Virus record (IMG/VR): IMGVR_UViG_3300031364_000005
Coordinates: 1 to 46,393 of that record
Origin: a virus
Direction: 5' to 3' (one strand)
Length of the DNA: 46,393 nt
Below the pieces are notes generated by a model. The model worked only from the letters and a program-made list of their open reading frames with translations. It did no database searches and was not told where the DNA came from. Positions within the stretch are counted from its first letter, which is position 1. Every line of letters starts with the position of its first letter. A program made the position numbers and the translations under genes. Below are positions 13,883 to 20,472 of the stretch, one piece after another.

Positions 13883-14626
13883 TTAAAATTCTATTGATAA
13901 ATTTAATTTTAGGCCACTTTTAGCCGCGTAAGTATCTTTCCCGAACATTGACACTATTCCTAAGATAAACTCTTCTTCTAAGCTATTATTATCGCTTAAA
14001 TGAACCAAAATAATCTTATTTGTTTGCGATAAATCGGATTGTCCGAAAAAATAAGTCAATGTTTCATAACTCATGTGATTATCTTCAATCCTTCGCATTA
14101 ATCCTTGATTTATTGTTTCATTTAAAGTATTATCAAATATTTGCTTTTCTGAATAGTTACATTCGATTATCCAATGATTTACATTTTTTAAAAGATAAGG
14201 AGAGTATTTTGTATCAGTAATGTAAATTATATTACCTGAATCCGGATGAGTTATCTGATAACCTAAGCAAGTTACATCGTGAATCAGTAAAAAAGGCATT
14301 ATTAAAAATTCTCCAAGCATTATTGATTCCATGTTTTCGCAATATTCATCTAATTTTTTTGCAAAATGATGTTTTATCTTCAACTCAGACCAGGTATCTG
14401 AATGGGCATAACAATTTATGCCCAAATTCAGATAATTTTTTATGTATTTTGTGTGATCATCGTGAGAATGTGTTATCAATACCCCTGCAATTTTTCTTGA
14501 ATTGTGATCTAATTCCTTTAATACTAACTTTTGACTTATCCCGGCATCAAGAATTAATGCACTTTTCGAGTTTTGCAGGATATAGCAATTGCCAGATGAT
14601 CCGCTACCTAATACACATAGTTTCAT
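13883..14626 (-). CDS. MBL-fold nuclease, WalJ/YycJ-like
   Basis: This 247-residue protein starts LCVLGSGSSGNCYIL and has the metal motif THSHDDHTK near residues 52-60, DAGIS before it, ITDTKYSP in the middle and LVHLSDNNS near the end. These match the WalJ/YycJ group of metallo-beta-lactamase-fold 5'-3' exonucleases. The RecT gene lies 2 nt upstream, so the two probably form an exonuclease-annealase pair, with this protein producing 3' single strands for RecT. The exonuclease role is inferred from the family and the context. Confidence 0.8.
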   Translation of the reverse strand: MKLCVLGSGSSGNCYILQNSKSALILDAGISQKLVLKELDHNSRKIAGVLITHSHDDHTKYIKNYLNLGINCYAHSDTWSELKIKHHFAKKLDEYCENMESIMLGEFLIMPFLLIHDVTCLGYQITHPDSGNIIYITDTKYSPYLLKNVNHWIIECNYSEKQIFDNTLNETINQGLMRRIEDNHMSYETLTYFFGQSDLSQTNKIILVHLSDNNSLEEEFILGIVSMFGKDTYAAKSGLKLNLSIEF

Positions 14627-14628
14627 AA

Positions 14629-15516
14629 TTAAAACCCTGGCTTATCGTTTATTTTACTTTCTTCTGATTCCTCTGATTCATTAATCGATTTACCTTTTAC
14701 AGTTTTATGAGGCTTTTCAGTATATTTGTTTTCTGGTAATTCTACCGGTTCAGGCATTGAAGCTAATACTTTTAATGTTTGATTTTGCTTATCTTCAGTC
14801 TGATCTATATGCTCAGATGATTCTATCATAATCATAGCGTCATCAGTACTGTCAATATATTTCTTACATGCCCGGTTTATTACTGTTTTTTCGGCCATCT
14901 TGTCGGTAAAATCCTTATGAGCTTGTGTAAGTCCATTTCCTTGTCGCATTAACCAGGCTTTCTTTATGTCGTGAATTACCATTATTTCAATGTCCTTTTC
15001 ACCATCTGGCCGAATCACAATTGCATATGCCCCCTTTATTTTATCTTGATTTATATTTTCAAGTTTCGGTACATGCTTAATTAACTTTTTCAACCCAGTT
15101 TCAAGATTTACTTCATATTCGAATTCATCACCGTCATAAATAGTATGTGCAAAAATGTCAACAACACCTGAGTATCTTTTTGCGAGAAGTTTTGATCCTT
15201 CATATGAACGCTGGCATATAAGCTTATCGCCATAAACAATAAAATAACACTGTTTTTTTAATGGGTTTAATCCCTGGGTAATCATATAAAGCAATGAATT
15301 TGCAATACTTGGTTTTGTACATACTTCAAGTGCCGGCTTTTTGTTTTTGTCTACTATTTCAGCTAATACTAATCCAGCGGCCTGGATAGCATTCTGTATT
15401 GAATAATCTGAAGGTAAATTTAATCCACCAGCGTTCTTTATCTCTTCGATTCTCATCATTGTTTCGTCAACGATTGATTTCTGAATTTTTGCAACTGTTT
15501 CTTTCTTATTTTCCAT
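14629..15516 (-). CDS. recT: RecT-type single-strand annealing protein
   Basis: This protein has 295 residues. The RecT core is clear: LEVCTKPSIANSLLYMITQG, LNPLKKQCYFIVYG, KLICQRSYEGSKLLAKR, GAYAIVIRPDGEKD and MAEKTVINRACKKYIDS. The C-terminal 70 residues are polar and low complexity, typical of the variable tail that contacts partners such as SSB. It overlaps the DUF3820 gene by 11 nt and precedes the MBL nuclease, forming a phage homologous recombination module. Frequent RecT activity may also help shuffle the octad repeats. Confidence 0.95.
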   Translation of the reverse strand: MENKKETVAKIQKSIVDETMMRIEEIKNAGGLNLPSDYSIQNAIQAAGLVLAEIVDKNKKPALEVCTKPSIANSLLYMITQGLNPLKKQCYFIVYGDKLICQRSYEGSKLLAKRYSGVVDIFAHTIYDGDEFEYEVNLETGLKKLIKHVPKLENINQDKIKGAYAIVIRPDGEKDIEIMVIHDIKKAWLMRQGNGLTQAHKDFTDKMAEKTVINRACKKYIDSTDDAMIMIESSEHIDQTEDKQNQTLKVLASMPEPVELPENKYTEKPHKTVKGKSINESEESEESKINDKPGF

Positions 15517-15706
15517 TTTCTCTGTTTTTTATTTCGATTAGTAATACTTCTTTGTTTTCTTCTATATATTGCTTTACTTCTTTGTTTACCTTATTATTGT
15601 CGTAAAGCCATAAAAGATATTCAGCCGGGCAGTTGGCTATTTTCCTGCCTTTGTATATTCCAAAAGGCATGATATAGTTGTCATCTATTTCAATCGGCAT
15701 TTTCAA
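15506..15706 (-). CDS. DUF3820-like small protein
   Basis: This 66-residue protein contains MPFGIYKGRKIANCPAEYLL and WLYDN, the core signature of the DUF3820 family found beside DNA repair and exonuclease genes in many phages. The last third is charged and helical. It overlaps both the SbcC-like gene upstream (17 nt) and recT downstream (11 nt), which implies tight co-translation in the recombination module. Its biochemical role is not established. Confidence 0.75.
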   Translation of the reverse strand: MKMPIEIDDNYIMPFGIYKGRKIANCPAEYLLWLYDNNKVNKEVKQYIEENKEVLLIEIKNRENGK

Positions 15707-17645
15707 TCCTTAATTCATTTGTACCTGTTTCTTTTATGAGATTTATAACCTGAGTATTCATAGGCTGAATATCAGTAATACTTTCCCGGTTATCAATCCA
15801 TACTGGAGCATAAATATTATAATGCTGTGATAAAACATTAATGATGTCAAGTCCTGCATTTATTCGTTTCGCTGTATTTAATGAATGATAAGGGACACCG
15901 TCAACAAGTGTTATGCAAGTTTCCTCATTTTCGCCATTAATCAATTTATTGTATAACTTAAAAGAAACATACTTGAATTTAGCATTTATAGAAGATTCTA
16001 GGAGGTTTATCTTTTTCTCTGTAAAATCATAAATAATTGATATTTCCTTTTGGGAATTAGCTATTTCTTGCGCCTTTATGCGCATTTCTTCTTCGAGTTG
16101 ATTAATACGAAGTTGTATTTTATCAAATTCTTTTTCCAGGTCCATTTTTCGGGTCAATTCCGAAAGTTCTGATCTTAACAATGACAATCTTTCATCAATT
16201 GTAGATGTGTCTAGTTTTATTGTTGTCGAGAGCAGTTTATCTTTTAATGTTTCTTTTTGCTGTGAAAGTAATTTATAATCTTCATTTGCTGAAATTTGTT
16301 GATCAAATGATGATATGCCTAAACCTTTATTAGATAAATTATCCAATTCTTTTTGTAATTGAGAAATTTTATCTTTTTTGCTTTTCAATTCTTCATCTAG
16401 CAAATCATTCGATTGTAACAATGTTCCTTTTTGCTGCTTTTTTATTTCAGCTTTCTTTTCCAGGTTTTGAATCGACTCGACTTTAGATTTATTGAAATTA
16501 ATCTTAAGAGATTTTTTTATCTCATCTGAGTTTTCAAATTCTCTCTTACAAGTAGGGCAATGCGTTTGATTTTCTGATATTTCAATTTCACTGTCACGAA
16601 TTGTATACCATTCTTTTCTCATCTTTTCCAAATCTTCATCAAGTTTTAAAATCTCGATGTCGTTTTGTTCTTTTTCTATAGAAATAATCCTACACCTATA
16701 CGATAATCTTTGAACATCTAATTGCAATGAATTAATAGCAATTTCATGGTTTGATTTTTCACTAGAAATCTTAGATTGAATATCTAATTTAATTTCATTT
16801 ATTTCATTATCAATTTCAAGGATTTCAGATGAAATTTTATTTGAAGCATCATCATTTGATTTATGAGCTTCAATCAGTCCTGAAAGTTTTGTTTCTTCTG
16901 CTTTAATTTCAGCTTCTTTTTCTTCAATAAGCTTTAATAGTAAATCTCTGTTTTCTCTTTTTTCAGGCAGTTTCATTAAATTTTCATCGATTCTGCTAGG
17001 TATCGATATTAAATCTGATTTAATAGCCTTAATCTTTCTATCCAGGTCTTTTTTGTATTCGACAATATCAACTTTATTAAGTTTGTTAATTAATTGCTCA
17101 AAATCCTTATTCCCGGATGCAATTTCTTCATCAGATGCTATATTAGCTAATTCAAAAAGTATTTTTCTTTTTACAGTCCAATTCTGTGATTCGAAATAAA
17201 GCGGATTTGTTACATATTTAAATATATCAGTATCAATAAAGCTGCTTATAATCGAATCATATTTGCCTTTTTGAATATTAATTCCTTCAAAATAATAACT
17301 CGTTTCGTGCCCGGTCAATTCAGGTTCATCGTTTCCTTTTCTTTTCTGCCATTTTTCTTTATAAACTTTCATGAACGGATAAGTCCTATCATCTATTTTT
17401 AAAATTGCTTCAACTTCAATTTCGGCTTTTGATAAAGGAACATTATTTTCATCAAGAGGTTTAATTGCAAAATCCGCTTTATCATTCGAATCCTTACCAA
17501 ATAAAAGCCACAAAAAGGCATCCAACAACCTGGATTTACCTATTCCGTTATCAGCGTAAATTGATGTCTTTTCGGAAAAATTAATTTCCATAGGCTTTGC
17601 GCCTTTAAAAAATTTTAACCTGAGTTTTTCTAATTTAATCTTCAT
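15690..17645 (-). CDS. SbcC/Rad50-like ATPase
   Basis: This 651-residue protein has Walker A YADNGIGKSRLLDAF near residues 32-45 followed by WLLFGKDS. Long coiled coils flank a CPTCKREF zinc-hook half-motif in the middle, and WIDNRES at the end sits in the Walker B/D-loop region. It is shorter than host SbcC (about 1000 residues) and similar to phage-encoded versions. These ATPases gate a nuclease that cleans DNA ends. No SbcD homologue is adjacent; the MBL-fold nuclease is a possible partner. It overlaps the Xre gene by 11 nt. Confidence 0.85.
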   Translation of the reverse strand: MKIKLEKLRLKFFKGAKPMEINFSEKTSIYADNGIGKSRLLDAFLWLLFGKDSNDKADFAIKPLDENNVPLSKAEIEVEAILKIDDRTYPFMKVYKEKWQKRKGNDEPELTGHETSYYFEGINIQKGKYDSIISSFIDTDIFKYVTNPLYFESQNWTVKRKILFELANIASDEEIASGNKDFEQLINKLNKVDIVEYKKDLDRKIKAIKSDLISIPSRIDENLMKLPEKRENRDLLLKLIEEKEAEIKAEETKLSGLIEAHKSNDDASNKISSEILEIDNEINEIKLDIQSKISSEKSNHEIAINSLQLDVQRLSYRCRIISIEKEQNDIEILKLDEDLEKMRKEWYTIRDSEIEISENQTHCPTCKREFENSDEIKKSLKINFNKSKVESIQNLEKKAEIKKQQKGTLLQSNDLLDEELKSKKDKISQLQKELDNLSNKGLGISSFDQQISANEDYKLLSQQKETLKDKLLSTTIKLDTSTIDERLSLLRSELSELTRKMDLEKEFDKIQLRINQLEEEMRIKAQEIANSQKEISIIYDFTEKKINLLESSINAKFKYVSFKLYNKLINGENEETCITLVDGVPYHSLNTAKRINAGLDIINVLSQHYNIYAPVWIDNRESITDIQPMNTQVINLIKETGTNELRIENAD

Positions 17646-17874
17646 TTTCTTCTGTCATTAAATTAATAATTGTTGTATCTAATGCAATAGCCAGCTTACA
17701 AAGTGTGATTAAAGATAAACCATTGGCCCTGTTTTCGATTGCTACAATTGTTTGTCTAAATAATCCCATTTTATCTGCAAGTTGTTGTTGCGTTAAATCT
17801 AATTCTGAACGTAACCTTGTTACATTCGTTTGAATTGTTTTAATTGTTTGTTTTGATAATTCTTCTGGTGTCAT
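17635..17874 (-). CDS. Xre-family transcriptional regulator
   Basis: This 79-residue protein contains an HTH_3 domain: LRSELDLTQQQLADKMGLFR, QTIVAIENRANGLSLITLCK and ALDTTIINLM. This is the compact Cro/Cro-like type without an effector domain. It lies near the start of the early operon and overlaps genes on both sides. It may control the early promoter at 18545-18594 or another. There is no divergent repressor gene, so it does not form a classical lysogeny switch in this window. Confidence 0.85.
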   Translation of the reverse strand: MTPEELSKQTIKTIQTNVTRLRSELDLTQQQLADKMGLFRQTIVAIENRANGLSLITLCKLAIALDTTIINLMTEENED

Positions 17875-18037
17875 GGTTCAAATTTAATTCAATTAATAAA
17901 TCATATAATTCTTTACTTACTTCTCTCCATTCTTTTTTTGTAATTTCACAAGATACTTTGATGAAATATTTATCCTTTTTTTTCTTTACATATAAAGAAC
18001 CATAAAAATTACCAATTCCTTTTATTTCAGTTTTCAT
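17840..18037 (-). CDS. hypothetical small protein
   Basis: This protein has 65 residues, basic and beta-rich at the start (FYGSLYVKKKKDKYFIKVSC), with a helical end (WREVSKELYDLLIELNLN). It resembles small dsRBD- or SHOCT-sized domains in length only; no family is assigned. It overlaps the Xre gene by 35 nt, which is large and leaves the ends slightly uncertain. Confidence 0.55.
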   Translation of the reverse strand: MKTEIKGIGNFYGSLYVKKKKDKYFIKVSCEITKKEWREVSKELYDLLIELNLNHDTRRIIKTNN

Positions 18038-18044
18038 TATAATT

Positions 18045-18518
18045 TTATTTATAAATGAATTTATACAAATTAAATATGTTTATCCCAACGCCTAAAGTCA
18101 ATACCCAATTAGACCAGTCGTTAGATATGTAAAAAGAGCATATATCTGACCTATCGATATAAACCATAGCCCCTATATCGACAGAGAAATTCCTAAGCCT
18201 TTCAGGAGAAAAAAACAGGTTGTTGTCCTCAGTACAATCATATTTTATGTATGATGAACCTAACATTATCTTTCCATATTCAGGATAAGGGGCGAATGAC
18301 ATAATAGCCCCAACCTGGGTTATTTTCATTGATACGTCAGTAATATTCGCATTACCGTGTGAAAACACCGGACCTATCCCTACTAAGCCATTTATTTGAA
18401 TATTTGTAATAAACTTTGCAGTACCGGCATAACAGCCGATCATTACATCTTGTGATCTTACTGTGTTCGACAATAATAATAGCATTATAATAATGCACTT
18501 TTCTATTTGATGTTTCAT
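18045..18518 (-). CDS. exported, possibly outer-membrane early protein
   Basis: This protein has 157 residues with a clear signal peptide (KCIIIMLLLLSNTVRSQ). The mature part alternates short hydrophobic stretches with Gly and aromatic residues (MIGCYAGTAKFITNIQINGL, GVGINIFNLYKF). That pattern fits a small outer-membrane beta-barrel. It is the first gene after the early promoter. An early, exported, surface-type protein could block superinfection by masking a receptor. This is an inference; a periplasmic protein is also possible. Confidence 0.65.
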   Translation of the reverse strand: MKHQIEKCIIIMLLLLSNTVRSQDVMIGCYAGTAKFITNIQINGLVGIGPVFSHGNANITDVSMKITQVGAIMSFAPYPEYGKIMLGSSYIKYDCTEDNNLFFSPERLRNFSVDIGAMVYIDRSDICSFYISNDWSNWVLTLGVGINIFNLYKFIYK

Positions 18519-18544
18519 TGTACTATTATTTTAAATTTTATGTA

Positions 18545-18594
18545 CAAATATAGAATAATTTTTTATTCTTTGTATATATTTTTTATTCTTTTTT
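18545..18594 (-). promoter_or_regulatory. early operon promoter
   Basis: The -7 box TATATTTG (18545-18552) matches TAnnTTTG exactly. No good -33 TTTG is present at the expected place. The A-rich element AAAAAAGAATAAAAAA (18579-18594) stands 26 bp upstream of the -7 box, the same element and nearly the same distance (25 bp) as in the promoters at 5136 and 43584. A second partial copy (AAAGAATAAAAAA) lies between the two. Confidence 0.65.
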
Positions 18595-18602
18595 ATAAAA
18601 TA

Positions 18603-18631
18603 AAAAGGTTGCCTTTATCAGACAACCTTTT
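18603..18631. terminator. bidirectional hairpin terminator
   Basis: AAAAGGTTG (18603-18611) pairs with CAACCTTTT (18623-18631) around an 11-nt loop. On the minus strand the 3' side continues into a T-rich tail. It lies just upstream of the early promoter and backs up the terminator at 18709-18738, insulating early from late transcription. Confidence 0.7.
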
Positions 18632-18708
18632 AACACAAAAGTTAATACTATAAAAAAACTATTTTACTTGCTTTAATTTTGATTTTTGTTAGGTTTGATA
18701 ATAAAGAC

Positions 18709-18738
18709 AAAAAAAAAGCCAAGTATTTCTACCTGACT
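18709..18738 (-). terminator. terminator of the late operon
   Basis: On the minus strand AGTCAGGTA, a GAAA loop and TACTTGGCT form a 9-bp stem with two G-T pairs, followed by a run of eight to nine T. It lies 31 nt after the last late gene (18769). This is a textbook intrinsic terminator. Confidence 0.85.
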
Positions 18739-18768
18739 CAAATTTGGGAAAAACGAAAAGTATTTATA

Positions 18769-19056
18769 TTATTTTGATATATATTCTTTTACGATCATCG
18801 TTGCCAACTCCCACACAATAAGCACTGCAACTTCCCAATTTTTATCAAAAAGCGCATCTGCTAAAGCGTCTGCCTTTTCTTTGTACTTTTCGTTCAGTTT
18901 GTCAAGGCCATAATCATCGACTATTGTGATTATTCCTTTGAAAATAAAGCCGTCCAAACTCTCAGCTATCTTATTTTCAAATGGTACTTTTTCATCTAAG
19001 AACGATGCTATCGCCTTTTCTTGTTCAGAATTTAATATTCCCTTTTTGTCAGCCAT
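18769..19056 (-). CDS. hypothetical last gene of late operon
   Basis: This 95-residue protein (MADKKGILNSEQEKAIASFL..., then GLDKLNEKYKEKADALADAL) is helical and has an amphipathic end (VAVLIVWELATMIVKEYI). It is not recognised. Its position after the endolysin and a one-span membrane gene suggests a lysis or virion-release accessory, by context only. It is followed by the late terminator. Confidence 0.6.
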   Translation of the reverse strand: MADKKGILNSEQEKAIASFLDEKVPFENKIAESLDGFIFKGIITIVDDYGLDKLNEKYKEKADALADALFDKNWEVAVLIVWELATMIVKEYISK

Positions 19057-19058
19057 AA

Positions 19059-19241
19059 TTATTTTATTTTTTTATTAGTAAATATAGTCATTATTTTTGA
19101 TAATACGAAATCTATTGCATTCCAGAATGCATCATCCCATGTGTTTGCCGTTAATTTAGATTTTTCTATTTTTTTATCAACGAAGTTTTCAAAAACCCTG
19201 AATGCAAAAATTAATAATATGTACTCAATCCACTCTTTCAT
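19059..19241 (-). CDS. small membrane-associated protein in lysis cassette
   Basis: This 60-residue protein has an N-terminal hydrophobic stretch (WIEYILLIFAFRVFENFV), then charged residues (DKKIEKSK) and a second amphipathic segment (FWNAIDFVLSKIMTIF). It may be a pinholin or antiholin-like component. Assignment rests on size, hydrophobicity and position after the endolysin gene. Confidence 0.55.
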   Translation of the reverse strand: MKEWIEYILLIFAFRVFENFVDKKIEKSKLTANTWDDAFWNAIDFVLSKIMTIFTNKKIK

Positions 19242-19263
19242 CTTATTTTATGTGATCAAATAA

Positions 19264-19716
19264 TTAATGCGCAAAAGTCAATATCCTGAACCCTAATAAT
19301 TTTAATTTAGGATAAACAGATATATTTACCTCATTATTCTGATTACCACCCAGGCAATATATATCTCCATTAACCGTATATCCCATAAATAAGCCCACAT
19401 GCCCTTTCCAAGACTCCTTCTTTTCACGCCAAAAAACTACAACATTTCCTATCTCAGGATATTGGGTAGCTATGCCTACATTGAGCCAGCTCCTTGCATT
19501 AAGTTCCCCAGATATATTTGCCCCACATCTTTTTGCAATGAAATTTATGAAGCATGAACACCAACTAGTTTCGTCATCTTTTACCCATGAGTGCCCAATT
19601 TCAACAAACATGTCTAAAATTACAGGATTATTGTCTTTTCCTACAATTTCCTTTAATCCTAAATAACTAGCTGCTCGTGCTAGCATTTCCTCATTAATTT
19701 TCTTTTCCCTGTTCAT
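19264..19716 (-). CDS. endolysin-type amidase/peptidase (TIGR02594-like)
   Basis: This 150-residue protein has the NlpC/P60-CHAP-like core of the TIGR02594 family: RAASYLGLKEIVGKDNNPVI at the start, the catalytic Cys in ETSWCSCFINFIAKRCG near residues 52-55, IGNVVVFWRE and the catalytic His in WKGHVGLFMGY, then CLGGNQNNEVNI. It would cleave peptidoglycan peptide bonds. It has no signal peptide, so it depends on a holin. Neighbouring small membrane genes on both sides complete a lysis cassette. Confidence 0.85.
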   Translation of the reverse strand: MNREKKINEEMLARAASYLGLKEIVGKDNNPVILDMFVEIGHSWVKDDETSWCSCFINFIAKRCGANISGELNARSWLNVGIATQYPEIGNVVVFWREKKESWKGHVGLFMGYTVNGDIYCLGGNQNNEVNISVYPKLKLLGFRILTFAH

Positions 19717-19721
19717 TTCAT

Positions 19722-20015
19722 TTATTTTTTTAAGTCCCTAATATCTTCCCTAATCCCTGATACTTCTTCATGTAGCCAGTTCCTAAATTCCTTATTAACT
19801 TCCTTCTCTTCTCTGTGCTTTTTTTCATGTGAATCTCTATAAGCATTGAAAATCTTCTCATCGAGTTTATCCTGAAGTTTTCTATCCATATCCCTATTTA
19901 TTGAAATTGTAGAGTTTCTTTTAAATGAAAAAAAACTCACTATTAGCGCTACAACAAAGCTAAACGAACTACCAATTGCAGCAGTTAATATCATATCATT
20001 TACCGAACTTTCCAT
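19722..20015 (-). CDS. one-span membrane protein with coiled coil (holin/spanin candidate)
   Basis: This 97-residue protein has an N-terminal membrane span (AAIGSSFSFVVALIVSFFSF) and a long charged helix that follows (DRKLQDKLDEKIFNAYRDSH onward, ending GIREDIRDLKK). The layout resembles class III holins or inner-membrane spanins. It lies directly upstream of the endolysin and overlaps the next upstream membrane gene by 20 nt. Confidence 0.6.
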   Translation of the reverse strand: MESSVNDMILTAAIGSSFSFVVALIVSFFSFKRNSTISINRDMDRKLQDKLDEKIFNAYRDSHEKKHREEKEVNKEFRNWLHEEVSGIREDIRDLKK

Positions 20016-20361
20016 TAATAAATATTTTATAGGATAAATAAGAAAAGAAACCTATTATAAGAATAGACCCTAGAGTCATTGTACTAGTAGCAGATGCATA
20101 TATTTTATATAATTTAATATTAAACAATAAATATACATGAACTATTGCTGTTATACCCCAAAATATTGCTGCCAATTTCCACACCAATGAGGAATCAGTA
20201 AAAAACACATGATTAGACAATTGCAACGATACTATTCCCAGATAACAACTGAATACCGTCCAAAAAGAACATACCCAATAATCGTTATCATTGTTTCCGA
20301 ACAATTTATATACGAAATACAATAAAAAGAATATGACCGTTGCAATTGTACTTATCCTCAT
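19996..20361 (-). CDS. four-span membrane protein (holin candidate)
   Basis: This 121-residue protein has hydrophobic segments TIATVIFFLLYFVYKLF, FWTVFSCYLGIVSLQL, LAAIFWGITAIVHVYLLF and GSILIIGFFSYLSYKIFI. Four spans and a position before the endolysin make it a holin candidate, although no known holin family is recognised. The ATG overlaps the TGA of the preceding 32-residue gene (ATGA). Confidence 0.6.
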   Translation of the reverse strand: MRISTIATVIFFLLYFVYKLFGNNDNDYWVCSFWTVFSCYLGIVSLQLSNHVFFTDSSLVWKLAAIFWGITAIVHVYLLFNIKLYKIYASATSTMTLGSILIIGFFSYLSYKIFINGKFGK

Positions 20362-20456
20362 TTTTTCAACCCTAAAATTTTAAGTATCCATGAAAAAAAA
20401 CTTCTTTTTTCTTTAGGAGGAGGTGGCTCCTCCGGAAATCTGTGTAAAATAATCAT
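20358..20456 (-). CDS. 32-residue proline-rich peptide
   Basis: From ATG at 20456 the product reads MIILHRFPEEPPPPKEKRSF, then FSWILKILGLKK. It ends in an ATGA overlap with the holin candidate, which supports translation. A longer frame opens at 20621 but runs through the end of the fibre gene, so the short start is preferred. The amphipathic C-terminus could be membrane active. Confidence 0.5.
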   Translation of the reverse strand: MIILHRFPEEPPPPKEKRSFFSWILKILGLKK

Positions 20457-20472
20457 AATTTTATAAATTAAG

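Noticed and set aside
17635-17874. Lysogeny repressor switch
   Set aside because: The Xre protein is a single small regulator inside an operon; there is no divergent gene, integrase or attachment site in the window.
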